Below are positions 9,565-17,487 of a stretch of 64,000 nt of DNA, in pieces. The stretch comes from Paenibacillus phytorum (lineage in GTDB: Bacteria > Bacillota > Bacilli > Paenibacillales > NBRC-103111). The DNA lies in the NCBI RefSeq assembly GCF_013141715.1, contig NZ_WHOA01000091.1, positions 1-64,000 of the forward strand, read 5' to 3'. The translations under genes were made by a program, and so were the position numbers. Every line of letters begins with the position of its first letter. The first letter of the stretch is position 1. The notes under the pieces were generated by a model. It ran no database searches. It was given only the letters and a program-made list of their open reading frames with translations, and was not told the DNA's origin.

Positions 9565-9948
9565 ATGAGCGAGGTTCGTATGTCAAGTCCGATTAAGAAT
9601 CGAATTAGCAACGTCTTTATTCCCGTTCGGAATATTGAGAACGCACGGGATTGGTACTGTAAGTTACTTGGTGTAGCTCCTGACGGGGATATCTTGTTCG
9701 GACACCTCTACGCTCTTCCCATGGATGGAACATCCCTTGTGCTTGATCAAATGCCCATGTGGGGCGGCAACGAGCCTGATGGCCCTCCGACCTATCAAAC
9801 ACCTGCTTTTATGTTTCAAACTGAGGATATTCAAGCCTCTTATGAATTCATGAAAAATAACGAAGTGGAGCTTGTTACGGAGATCCAAAATGAGCAATGG
9901 TTCGCTTTTCGTGATCCGGACGGTAACCTGCTTATGGTTTGTAAATAA
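9565..9948 (+). CDS. VOC-family protein (glyoxalase/dioxygenase fold)
   Basis: A 127-residue VOC protein: opening NRISNVFIPVRNIENARDWYCKLLG, and C-terminal FAFRDPDGNLLMVCK with the usual DPDGN-type turn and a Glu/His-type ligand region less clear. The start at 9565 is chosen because TGGAGG lies 10 bases upstream; an earlier in-frame ATG (9517) has no ribosome site. It is a single gene between a terminator and the toxin-antitoxin pair. Function is unknown; relatives include metallothiol transferases and lyases, and no specific one is supported. Confidence 0.8.
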   Translation: MSEVRMSSPIKNRISNVFIPVRNIENARDWYCKLLGVAPDGDILFGHLYALPMDGTSLVLDQMPMWGGNEPDGPPTYQTPAFMFQTEDIQASYEFMKNNEVELVTEIQNEQWFAFRDPDGNLLMVCK

Positions 9949-9997
9949 CACGTACTAGCTACTGAATACTTAAAGCGATGAGGATCATACTATATCC

Positions 9998-10309
9998 ATG
10001 AAAAAACTTACTTTTACAGCCGATCAATTGGTCAGTTCCACCACGGCTTCCAAAAAATTTGGTGAGCTGCGCAGGAAAGCGAAGGATCTACCCCAATTCA
10101 TAACAGAGAATGGTGTCGTCGATACGGTATTGGTTGGGTACCCTTACTTCGAGCAAATGTTTGAACGACTGACTCAGCTAGAACAACAAGAGGAAGAGCG
10201 AATTCTGAATGAACGAATAGATCGAATCACGCAAGACCCAGCCTCTATTATGAATTGGAATGAAATCCGCAAAGAACCACACGAAGGAGCGATAGGCTAT
10301 TCGTTTTGA
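9998..10309 (+). CDS. Phd/YefM-family antitoxin
   Basis: A 103-residue protein with the Phd/YefM pattern: a DNA-binding N-terminal part (VSSTTASKKFGELRRKAKDLPQFITENGVVDTVLVGYPYFEQM) followed by a charged helical tail (residues about 60-100) that would wrap and neutralise the toxin. The next gene overlaps its 3' end and encodes a RelE/ParE-like protein. Such antitoxins also repress their own promoter. The family assignment is by pattern of residues and by context. Confidence 0.78.
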   Translation: MKKLTFTADQLVSSTTASKKFGELRRKAKDLPQFITENGVVDTVLVGYPYFEQMFERLTQLEQQEEERILNERIDRITQDPASIMNWNEIRKEPHEGAIGYSF

Positions 10310-10661
10310 TGCAGGAGCAGCTCAGGAGTATTGGCAGTTGGATATTTCCGTATTAAATGAAGTCAATCAAGCAATCGATGAATTGAGTTACCGGGCGAAT
10401 GAGGTTGGTGAAGAACTTAGCCATTATTCCGATCCTAAATTCGCAGGTTGTAAAGAGATTACCCTACAAGAGGCTGACATCCGAATTATTTTTAGGATAA
10501 CAAACGATATCGTAGAAATTCTGCGTGTGGTCCCTATTTCTCAAATAATGGCAGCAGCTGAGGCCCCTAATTATAAGGCATTAGACCATTTTCTAGGCAA
10601 CCATCGTAATGAGTTCATTTTAGCTATACAAAAATGGAAACAAGAATATGAACTGCAATAA
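10299..10661 (+). CDS. RelE/ParE-family toxin, probable ATT start
   Basis: The conserved N-terminal strand of RelE/ParE toxins (IRFDAGAAQEYWQLD here) is encoded upstream of the first usual start codon in this frame, a TTG at 10338. An in-frame stop lies at 10293. The only start that keeps the whole fold is ATT at 10299, which has AAGGAG nine bases upstream (10284-10289) and overlaps the antitoxin's end by 11 bp, as usual for such pairs. This gives 120 residues. Starting at the TTG (107 residues, with its own CAGGAG) would remove the first strand. The later stretch ITLQEADIRIIFRITNDIVEILRVV matches the toxin core. An mRNA interferase or gyrase-poison role is inferred only from the family. Confidence 0.65.
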   Translation: MRFDAGAAQEYWQLDISVLNEVNQAIDELSYRANEVGEELSHYSDPKFAGCKEITLQEADIRIIFRITNDIVEILRVVPISQIMAAAEAPNYKALDHFLGNHRNEFILAIQKWKQEYELQ

Positions 10662-10675
10662 AGGCACCTATCTTT

Positions 10676-11050
10676 TTAAAGCCATTCAAGAAACTCAATG
10701 CGATTGCCGAATGGATCATTCAAATAGAATCGTTTTACTCCCTCGTCGTCTCTTGCATCATCTGGAATGGTTTGTATGTTGTGATTCGCCAAATATGACT
10801 GCAACTCGTCTAATTGGCTTACCTGAAATGCTGGATGAGCTTTTGTAGCCGGAACAAAATCCTTTTGAACCCCGATGTGAACCTGGTGAATACCGCATTG
10901 AAACCAAACACCGCCGCGTTTTCTTAAGTTTTCAGGTTTCGGGATTTCTGTCCAGCCTAGTAATGTTGCGAAAAAATTTCTCGCCTCATCTTCACAGCCT
11001 TCAGGAGCCGCTAATTGAATATGGTCAATCCCATAAAATGAAAAGTTCAT
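10676..11050 (-). CDS. VOC-family protein
   Basis: A 124-residue glyoxalase-fold protein: FSFYGIDHIQLAAPEGCEDEARNFFATLLGWTEI at the N-terminus and FYLNDPFGNRIEFLEWL at the end. His in the first strand (DHIQL), His in the middle (HQVHIG) and Glu near the end (NRIEF) are placed like VOC metal ligands. The start at 11050 follows GGAGG by eight bases; upstream in-frame ATG codons lack a ribosome site. It is convergent with the toxin gene, with 14 bp between the stops. Catalytic function is unknown. Confidence 0.82.
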   Translation of the reverse strand: MNFSFYGIDHIQLAAPEGCEDEARNFFATLLGWTEIPKPENLRKRGGVWFQCGIHQVHIGVQKDFVPATKAHPAFQVSQLDELQSYLANHNIQTIPDDARDDEGVKRFYLNDPFGNRIEFLEWL

Positions 11051-11092
11051 ACATAACCCCTCCAAACACATAAGTTTCACTTGAAGTTTCAT

Positions 11093-11364
11093 GCAATGAA
11101 ATGCAGTTTCATTTTATCAATAACTTCCTATAAATTCCACTATTTATTTGTGATTAATGTGTTTGGGGAGCTATTACATGCTAAATATCTCATTTCATTG
11201 GAAATATCCAATAGATTTTCTATTCAAGCAGTGGAAATCGTACTTCCATTGGGTTTATCCAATAGAACGCGTTATTCTTAAGCCTGAATCAGAAAAACAC
11301 TGTAAATACTCCAATGGAACCCATTGATTCTCACAATTGCAGAGATTTACTTCCTGTTGCAACG
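11093..11364. repeat. Intergenic region with ATTGG/CCAAT palindromes at 51-bp period
   Basis: No gene is apparent. It contains ATTGGA-N4-TCCAAT at 11197-11212, ATTGG-N6-CCAAT at 11248-11263 (51 bp further on) and CAATGG-N3-CCATTG at 11312-11326. The first two share the flanks CATTGG and CCAATAGA. The layout resembles palindrome pairs at 21224-21291 and 47444-47625. Confidence 0.6.
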
Positions 11365-11401
11365 AAAGGCGAAGATCCCTCTAGGGTTCTTCGCCTTTTT
11401 T
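11365..11401. terminator. Bidirectional-type terminator downstream of the helicase gene
   Basis: The stem AAAGGCGAAG / CTTCGCCTTT has T-runs on both strands (TTTTTT on plus). It lies 46 bp past the helicase stop on the minus strand. Confidence 0.8.
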
Positions 11402-11446
11402 CGGTGCCTCGCTTTAAAGCTGCAGAGCTAAGCATGACAAATACTA

Positions 11447-13795
11447 CTAACGCTGTGCCTGCAGCACTGTGTAGTCGCGCCACTCTTCTGGCAGTAAACG
11501 TTGATACAGCGGCTGTAAGTAGCGGTCGTCGATTAACAGTAGAACGCCGCGATCCGTTTCGGAGCGGATCAAGCGCCCGCCGGCCTGCTGCACTTTGTTC
11601 ATGCCTGGGAACACATAGGCATACTCGTAACCGTTTTTTCCGGTACTGTCCATGTACGCCTTGATAAGATTCCGTTCCGGTCCAAGCTGCGGCAAGCCGA
11701 CTCCGACGACGGCCACGCCTGTTAGCCGGTCTCCCACCAAATCAATGCCCTCCGAGAAGATACCGCCCATCACAGCAAAGCCTACAAGCGTCTTCTCCGT
11801 TCCCGCTTGAAACTCCGCCAGAAAGTGCTCCCGCTCCTCCTCCGACATCTTCGTCTGCTGTACGAGAACTCGGAGCTTCGTTCTCGGATCCTCTTCTGGA
11901 AGCGTGTCCTCGACCTGTTCACCCACGAGGTCAGTAAAAGCCTCATATACGCTGCTCATATAGGCATACGAAGGGAAAAACACCAAATAATTACCCGAAC
12001 GCTTCGCCATCAGCTCATACAGCGAGCGGGCAATCGGCTCGCGACTGCGTTCGCGGTCCTGGTAGCGTGTTGATAGAGACTGAACGAAGACATCCAACTG
12101 CTCTTTGGAAAAAGGGGACGGCACCGTCACGGAATAGTCGTCCTCCCCTGCCCCAAGCGTGTCCATGAAGTAGGACAGCGGCGAAAGGGTCGCTGAGAAA
12201 AATACATGCGACCGATACCCCTTGCCCATCTGCCGAAGCAAGTGGGAGGGATCGAGGCAGAACAGCTTTACGCTGACTTCGTTCCGTTCACATGCCATGA
12301 ACGTCACATACCGTTCATCGTACAGCTTCGCAATGCGCACAAAATTTTGTGCGCCGAAGTAAGCCTCAAGCAGCAGCGGTGTTGTAGACGGTGCGGCGCC
12401 TGCCCCAGCCAGCTCTTTTTCCGCTGCTGCAATAAACGCGTCCAGCAGCCCGATCAATGGCTCCGGCAGCTCCGGCTCCACCTGCATCTGGCGATCCCCG
12501 ATCTGCTTACGCATCGCAATAAAGTACTGATTAATGGCCTTGGCCGCATCATGCAGCTCGGCTCGAACGCCCTTGAACTCACGCTGCAGCGCAAGGAAAT
12601 CTGATTTATTTAAAACGCTTGAATACATCTCGCGCGCACGGTCCACTAAATTATGAGCCTCATCTACAAGCAGCGAGGTTTGCCGCTTCTGTTCCTCAAA
12701 TAGCCTTTTCAAATTCACACGAGGGTCGAAAATATAATTATAATCGCAAATGACAGCATCAGCTGCATAGGCAACATCGAGTGAAAACTCAAAAGGACAC
12801 ACCCGATGCTTTCGCGCATACGACTCAATGACAGAACGCGTCATAATGGTCTCATTTTTTAAGAGATCGAGTACCGCTTCATTAATCCGGTCATAATAGC
12901 CGTCGGCGAACTCACAATGCTCTTTTGAGCAGCGCACTTCCTCCTGAAAACACACTTTCTCCTTCGCCGTGATCGTGACGACTTGCAGCCTAAGTCCCCC
13001 AGCCTGCAGAAGCGAATAAGCTTCTTCCGCTGCGGTACGGGTAGTTGTTCTCGCCGTCAAATAGAAGATCCGCTGCAGGAGTCCCTCACCTATCGCTTTG
13101 ACCGATGGAAATAGGGTCGACATCGTCTTACCGATGCCTGTAGGCGCCTTGGCGAACAGCTTGCGCCCTTCGTTTATCGTTTTGTACACCGCACCGGCCA
13201 GCTTACGCTGCCCTTCACGATAATGCGGAAACGGGAAAGACAACTCCTTGATGCTCTGATTCCTACGCTGTTCATGCTCATTTCTCGCCTGTGCATAAGG
13301 ATAATACCGCTCCACTACGTCAAGCATGAACTGCTCAAGCTCGTCCGATGACATTTCAATAACAAATCGTCGAGTCTCTTCCGTATCAACCTGCATATAG
13401 GTGAGTTGAATTCGCATACGGCTTAGCCCTCGGTCTTTGGACACCATATAGGCATAGCATTTCGCTTGTGCCCAGTGAACAGGATAGGTATCTTCCTCGA
13501 TCTGCCCAATGTCGGATGAGGTTGATTTGATTTCGTCCACAGTAACCACGCCATCCGCATCCATCAGAAGCCCGTCACAGCGCCCATCAATGACAAATAA
13601 AAGATCCTCATAGGAGATCTCAGCCTTAACATAAACCTCATGCTGGTCCGACTCGCCGTATTGCTTCTGTAGTTTTTGATGCGCCTTGGTCCCTTCCGTC
13701 AGCGCACGGCTCGTCCTAAAACCTGACTCAATACTACCGCTGCGATATACATATTCCACCAGGGAGCGCACGGAAATGTTGACGTTAGGGGTCAT
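11447..13795 (-). CDS. DinG/Rad3-like Fe-S DNA helicase with N-terminal PD-(D/E)XK-like domain
   Basis: A 782-residue superfamily 2 helicase. The first ~190 residues look like a PD-(D/E)XK nuclease-like domain (FVIDGRCDGLL then VTVDEIKST, giving the D..ExK core). The helicase follows, with Walker A KAPTGIGKT, a cluster of cysteines between motifs I and II (KVCFQEEVRCSKEHC and later RVCPFEF) fitting the XPD/DinG 4Fe-4S site, DEAH box (LLVDEAHN), and C-terminal motif VI-like QAGGRLIRSETDRG. It probably unwinds DNA during repair 5' to 3'. This differs from the classic Bacillus DinG with an exonuclease domain. It is a single gene with a terminator and is divergent from the potassium channel gene. 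Confidence 0.88.
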   Translation of the reverse strand: MTPNVNISVRSLVEYVYRSGSIESGFRTSRALTEGTKAHQKLQKQYGESDQHEVYVKAEISYEDLLFVIDGRCDGLLMDADGVVTVDEIKSTSSDIGQIEEDTYPVHWAQAKCYAYMVSKDRGLSRMRIQLTYMQVDTEETRRFVIEMSSDELEQFMLDVVERYYPYAQARNEHEQRRNQSIKELSFPFPHYREGQRKLAGAVYKTINEGRKLFAKAPTGIGKTMSTLFPSVKAIGEGLLQRIFYLTARTTTRTAAEEAYSLLQAGGLRLQVVTITAKEKVCFQEEVRCSKEHCEFADGYYDRINEAVLDLLKNETIMTRSVIESYARKHRVCPFEFSLDVAYAADAVICDYNYIFDPRVNLKRLFEEQKRQTSLLVDEAHNLVDRAREMYSSVLNKSDFLALQREFKGVRAELHDAAKAINQYFIAMRKQIGDRQMQVEPELPEPLIGLLDAFIAAAEKELAGAGAAPSTTPLLLEAYFGAQNFVRIAKLYDERYVTFMACERNEVSVKLFCLDPSHLLRQMGKGYRSHVFFSATLSPLSYFMDTLGAGEDDYSVTVPSPFSKEQLDVFVQSLSTRYQDRERSREPIARSLYELMAKRSGNYLVFFPSYAYMSSVYEAFTDLVGEQVEDTLPEEDPRTKLRVLVQQTKMSEEEREHFLAEFQAGTEKTLVGFAVMGGIFSEGIDLVGDRLTGVAVVGVGLPQLGPERNLIKAYMDSTGKNGYEYAYVFPGMNKVQQAGGRLIRSETDRGVLLLIDDRYLQPLYQRLLPEEWRDYTVLQAQR

Positions 13796-13942
13796 CTCTA
13801 TTTTTCTCCGTCCTAGAACATTTGTTCTTTATTGTAGCATGCACCAGTACTAAATAGCTATCTTTCTCACTATAAATGGAAGTATGTTACAATCAATTTC
13901 AATCGATTATTTCTACCATTTAGACTCAAGAAAGGGCCCTAC

Positions 13943-14977
13943 ATGTTCTATTTCAGTAAGTTCTTTCTCAAACTTCTGCGGATGAATAACAAGTTTATTT
14001 TCGTCGTAGCCATCGTGTTTATCGTCCTATCTTCCGTGAGCGCTTACCTATTGGAAAAAGAAACCTTTGGCAGCCTCTTCAATGGCTTATGGTGGGTCAT
14101 GACGACCGTTACGACAACCGGCTATGGGGATTACGCTCCCAAAACCGTTGCGGGTAAATGTCTTGGCATGTTTCTCTACATTTTCGGAATAGGTCTGATC
14201 TCCGTTACTATCAGTAAAGTCATCGATTCACTATTCGTATACAGACAGCGAAAGGAAGAGGGCAAATTGAGATATCAAGGCGAACAGCATTTTGTGATCG
14301 TAGACTGGAGCAAAAACGCCGAGTTGGCGATTCAAGAAATTCTGAATACGGACTCAGAAACAGAGATCGTCCTCATAGATACACTGGAGAAAACACCACT
14401 CGTTCATAATCGGGTTCATTATATCCAAGGCAATCCTACCCTCGTTGAAACGTTGGAAAAGGCCAATATGAATAAGGCACGTTCCGTGTTCATCTTTGCG
14501 AATGAAACAACGGAAGATCAGGCCATGCTTCGCGACCCCTCCTTTGTCGACGGCAAAACACTACTCGTTGCCACGACCATTGAGAGGAATTACCGCAACG
14601 TACACTCCGTTGTTGAAATCAAAAACCGCGAAAACATGCAAAACTTCTTACACGTCAACGTGAACGAGTTCATCATTGGCTCTGAGACAATCTCACAGCT
14701 TGCCGTTCGCTCTGCCTTTTCACCGGGCTCCTCCCGCATTGTGTCACAGCTTTTGACCAGACAATCGGGTGATAATCTTCATGTTCTTGGCAAAAGAAAA
14801 TCGTGGAGCACCTACCGTGACGCATTCGAGCAGCTGCTCCAAGAAGGTGCGACACTGATCTCCGACGGTGATCAATTGAATATCAACCGCAAGCTGGATC
14901 AGCTCATTCCTGTAGATGCTCAGCTGTTCGTCATCTGTGATATCGATACATACAAACGCATCTCTACACGCACATAG
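13943..14977 (+). CDS. Two-TM potassium channel with RCK/TrkA-N domain (YugO-like)
   Basis: A 344-residue channel subunit: TM1 about residues 18-38, pore helix and selectivity filter TTGYGD near 59-64, TM2 about 72-92. A cytosolic Rossmann-like RCK domain then starts at HFVIVDWSKNAELAIQEIL. The D/E ending the second strand (IVLIDT) suggests nucleotide binding. Residues 225-344 form an additional C-terminal part. It should carry K+ across the cytoplasmic membrane as a tetramer. The nearest described relative by layout is B. subtilis YugO; a biofilm-signalling role would be extrapolation. A terminator shared with the convergent peptidase gene follows. Confidence 0.9.
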   Translation: MFYFSKFFLKLLRMNNKFIFVVAIVFIVLSSVSAYLLEKETFGSLFNGLWWVMTTVTTTGYGDYAPKTVAGKCLGMFLYIFGIGLISVTISKVIDSLFVYRQRKEEGKLRYQGEQHFVIVDWSKNAELAIQEILNTDSETEIVLIDTLEKTPLVHNRVHYIQGNPTLVETLEKANMNKARSVFIFANETTEDQAMLRDPSFVDGKTLLVATTIERNYRNVHSVVEIKNRENMQNFLHVNVNEFIIGSETISQLAVRSAFSPGSSRIVSQLLTRQSGDNLHVLGKRKSWSTYRDAFEQLLQEGATLISDGDQLNINRKLDQLIPVDAQLFVICDIDTYKRISTRT

Positions 14978-14980
14978 TAC

Positions 14981-15032
14981 AAAAAAAGGACACCCTCTCT
15001 CTATTCATGTTGAGAGTCGGTGTCCTATTTCT
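14981..15032. terminator. Terminator between channel and peptidase genes
   Basis: The stem GGACACC / GGTGTCC (14988-14994, 15019-15025) with an inner CTCTC/GAGAG stem is flanked by A-run and T-run, serving both convergent genes. Confidence 0.85.
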
Positions 15033-15034
15033 AT

Positions 15035-16447
15035 TTACCCCTTCGGCTGAACCCAGCGAAACGGTGTCGTATTAAAAAACAAGTTCGGATTGACCTGCAC
15101 ATTGTGCGCCCAAAAAGTAAAGTGCAAATGCGGCCCGGTAGAGAAACCAGTCGTGCCGACGAGCCCAATGATATCGCCCTGCTTGACCCGATCGCCCGTT
15201 TTCACGCGCAGCTCCGAAAGATGGGCGTACTGCGAGAAAAGCCCCATCCCATGGTCGATATAGATGGCATTGCCAGTCAAATACAGGGTTTCCGCCAGCG
15301 CGACTACCCCGTCGTTCGTAGCTTTGATCGGGGTGCCTTCCTTCGCGGCCAGATCAATGGCCATATGAGAGCTGTCGTATTTCCCGTTCACATAACGGGT
15401 GTGCCCATACGGTGTCGTCAAAATCCCCTCGACGGGCTGCACGAATGGCCCGCTGAACAGAAATTCCGGCTCGGACTTACTTCGAGCCAGATCAATCTTC
15501 TTCTGGTCGGCTGCAATGCGACCCGTGTCCTGCTTCATGCTTTCCATCTGAGCCGTTACCTTCAGATACTGCGTTTCGAACTTCTTCGGTTCAATGGTTA
15601 GCGTCTGATCACCGATCGGATATTTTCCCGGCTTTGCACTCATCGTAATCGGCAAATACGTAAAGTATCCCGTTCCATAAGGCTGAAGGGTATACGTTTT
15701 ATTCAACCAAGTGATACTTCCTGGTTCGTTATGACGCACCAACACCACATCTCCTGGAGCTGCGCTATCCGGAACGAGCTTCCATTTCGAACCGATGACC
15801 GCTTTGGCATCCTCCTTGGTTCCGTAGAGCGCCGATTCCATCTTCAATTGCTGCAGATGATTTTTCTCTTTCAGAATGGCCTCTTTAACCTCTGCCGTCA
15901 TACCATCCACCCAGGTCTGTCCACCATCTGTCGTGATGAGCAGTGGATTCTTACTATCCTTCGTATTGGCGAGAAGTACCCATCCGATACGAGGCGTCAG
16001 GAACTGCGATTGCTTCACTTGTAATGAGGCATTGCCCACTGTAACCGTAAGCGGTTTTGGGCTGTCCTGACTGGCCGATCCTGAACTTGCCTCTAGGCTA
16101 AGAAGCTCCATGATTGGCCCGCCTGTTGGCAAAGCGCCTCCTGCTTCCTCGGCGGCGATGTCTTTTCCGAGCGCTTCTTGCCACTGCGCCCCACCATCCT
16201 CTGTTCTTGCGATTCCATCTGCATATTTCACCCAGCCGCGATCAAAATCGAGCATACGGAATTCCACAGCCTCTCGAGGTGGTGGCGTTGGTATCGGTGT
16301 TGCTACTACAACAGTAGGCGTGTTGTCTTTCCAAGAGAATAGTGCGCCGAATGGCGATTTACCAATCACAATCACAACACATGCGGCAAGTAGACAGGCG
16401 CCTGCCAATAGCGGCCATTGACGACGTTTTCTTGATTTCACTGACAT
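15035..16447 (-). CDS. Membrane-anchored M23 (LytM-type) peptidase
   Basis: A 470-residue protein with a basic N-terminus and one signal-anchor helix (about residues 12-30), a long external region, and a C-terminal M23 domain with zinc motifs SHMAIDLA (HxxxD, near residue 360) and PHLHF (near residue 442). It would cut peptide cross-links in peptidoglycan, or act as an inactive scaffold, but the ligands look complete. Residues about 60-280 contain WVKYADGIARTEDGG- and LLITTDGGQTW-like stretches reminiscent of photosystem-stability/sialidase-type propeller blades. It lies before the YdjO-like gene's terminator on the same strand, so it is probably separate. Confidence 0.88.
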   Translation of the reverse strand: MSVKSRKRRQWPLLAGACLLAACVVIVIGKSPFGALFSWKDNTPTVVVATPIPTPPPREAVEFRMLDFDRGWVKYADGIARTEDGGAQWQEALGKDIAAEEAGGALPTGGPIMELLSLEASSGSASQDSPKPLTVTVGNASLQVKQSQFLTPRIGWVLLANTKDSKNPLLITTDGGQTWVDGMTAEVKEAILKEKNHLQQLKMESALYGTKEDAKAVIGSKWKLVPDSAAPGDVVLVRHNEPGSITWLNKTYTLQPYGTGYFTYLPITMSAKPGKYPIGDQTLTIEPKKFETQYLKVTAQMESMKQDTGRIAADQKKIDLARSKSEPEFLFSGPFVQPVEGILTTPYGHTRYVNGKYDSSHMAIDLAAKEGTPIKATNDGVVALAETLYLTGNAIYIDHGMGLFSQYAHLSELRVKTGDRVKQGDIIGLVGTTGFSTGPHLHFTFWAHNVQVNPNLFFNTTPFRWVQPKG

Positions 16448-16528
16448 TTTTCCTCCCCCTTTTACAAGTGAGTTATAGAAAGCTACTTTCGGAATGCCGA
16501 AATCTTATTAATGCTTATGTGGGGACAC

Positions 16529-16562
16529 AAAAAACCCGAAGACATCCGCGTCTCCGGGTTTC
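16529..16562 (-). terminator. Terminator of the YdjO-like gene
   Basis: The stem AAACCCGgAGAC / GTCTtCGGGTTT is followed by TTTT on the minus strand, immediately after the stop codon at 16569. Confidence 0.85.
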
Positions 16563-16568
16563 GTTATA

Positions 16569-16796
16569 TTAAATTTGCACGCCCTTTTTGAGCGCCTTCT
16601 GATCCGTATTCGTGTTATTAACTAAAGGAAGTAACTTGACACTTCGAACCATTGTGGACTGACATAAATGACAAGTCGGCACGTGATCGAATGCAAAATT
16701 ATCTCGCATCCAGCCTTTACAGCCTTCTTTTTCACAAGACCATACCGTCACATTTTCTAGAGGCATCTCTTCAAGCGACTTTTTTCTGGAATACAT
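16569..16796 (-). CDS. ydjO: YdjO-like cold-inducible zinc-ribbon protein
   Basis: A 75-residue protein resembling B. subtilis YdjO, described as cold-inducible. It holds two cysteine pairs, WSCEKEGCKGWMRDNFAF and PTCHLCQSTM, likely one zinc ribbon. The C-terminus carries the usual SVKLLPL stretch. GGAGG lies just before the ATG. It lies directly downstream of a cold-shock protein gene on the same strand, although a terminator (16900-16937) lies between them. The shared cold context supports the family call; the molecular role is unknown. Confidence 0.82.
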   Translation of the reverse strand: MYSRKKSLEEMPLENVTVWSCEKEGCKGWMRDNFAFDHVPTCHLCQSTMVRSVKLLPLVNNTNTDQKALKKGVQI

Positions 16797-16899
16797 GGAT
16801 AAACCTCCTTAGAGTTTTACGTTAGTAAAACTAGCTTGGTAGCATTGACTTAGCGTTTTGCTATTTGCAAAACATTCTTCGTCCTCATAAGCTAAATTG

Positions 16900-16937
16900 A
16901 AAAAGACTGCCATTACACAAGTAAAGGCAGTCTTTTT
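16900..16937 (-). terminator. Terminator of the first cold-shock gene
   Basis: The arms AAAAAGACTGCC / GGCAGTCTTTTT form a 12-bp perfect stem with T-run on either strand, starting 8 bp beyond the csp stop codon. Confidence 0.92.
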
Positions 16938-16944
16938 AATTATA

Positions 16945-17145
16945 TTACAGTTTTACAACGTTTTCTGCTTGTGGTCCGCGGTTGCCTTGAACAACGCTGA
17001 ACTCAACGTGTTGGCCTTCGTCCAAAGTTTTGAAACCGTCGCCTTGGATTGCGGAGAAGTGAACGAATACATCGTTGCCGCCTTCAACTTCGATGAAACC
17101 GAAACCTTTTTCTGCGTTAAACCATTTTACTGTACCAGTAGCCAT
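16945..17145 (-). CDS. Cold-shock protein (CspA/CspB family)
   Basis: A 66-residue OB-fold RNA chaperone with RNP1 KGFGFIEV and RNP2 VFVHFSAI, which binds single-stranded RNA and DNA. The start is [10 protein letters not shown] at 17145, with GGAGG nine bases before it. It differs from the second copy (38689-38889) at only a few residues (for example [18 protein letters not shown] against [18 protein letters not shown]). The leader of about 130 nt contains a hairpin ending in a T-run and is shared in design with the second gene, which suggests regulation in the leader. Confidence 0.95.
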   Translation of the reverse strand: MATGTVKWFNAEKGFGFIEVEGGNDVFVHFSAIQGDGFKTLDEGQHVEFSVVQGNRGPQAENVVKL

Positions 17146-17192
17146 GAGAAATACCTCCAAAATAAATTAACATGTTTTTATTCTTCAAAGAG

Positions 17193-17256
17193 AAAAAAAT
17201 TCACACATTGCAAAAGGTTCACTAACAAAAATGAAAACCCTTTACAATATGTGAAT
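17193..17256 (-). promoter_or_regulatory. Structured leader hairpin of the first cold-shock gene
   Basis: On the minus strand, the arms TTCACATATTGTAAAGGGTT and AACCTTTTGCAATGTGTGAA pair over about 20 positions with few mismatches (17255-17236 with 17219-17200). They are followed by seven T residues. This looks like an intrinsic terminator in the leader, about 55 nt before the coding start. The same arrangement precedes the second csp gene. Confidence 0.7.
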
Positions 17257-17282
17257 TCAGGTTCTTTTTGTCGATTGGATTT

Positions 17283-17311
17283 ATCATACCATACCTATCT
17301 TGAAAACGCAA
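17283..17311 (-). promoter_or_regulatory. Promoter of the first cold-shock gene
   Basis: Minus-strand -35 TTGCGT (17311-17306), 17-bp spacer and -10 TATGAT (17288-17283). It predicts a leader of about 130 nt. The second csp gene has an equivalent promoter at the same distance. Confidence 0.65.
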
Positions 17312-17487
17312 ACTATTTCCAGTTAATTTATTACAAAGTAACCGCTTTCCTCATAAATTGGGCGAATGGCAGCGGATGTATTTTCAACCCCTACTTAAGT
17401 CTAGGTATTCACTTAGCCTCTGGACCGTGTGCCATATGAAGCAGGGGAACTATACTGAAGTTATCGATTCTTAGGAGGGTTTTCATT

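Noticed and set aside
16897..17439. 180-codon plus-strand frame over the cold-shock gene
   Set aside because: It runs through the csp gene, its terminator, leader hairpin and promoter; no similarity to a known protein.
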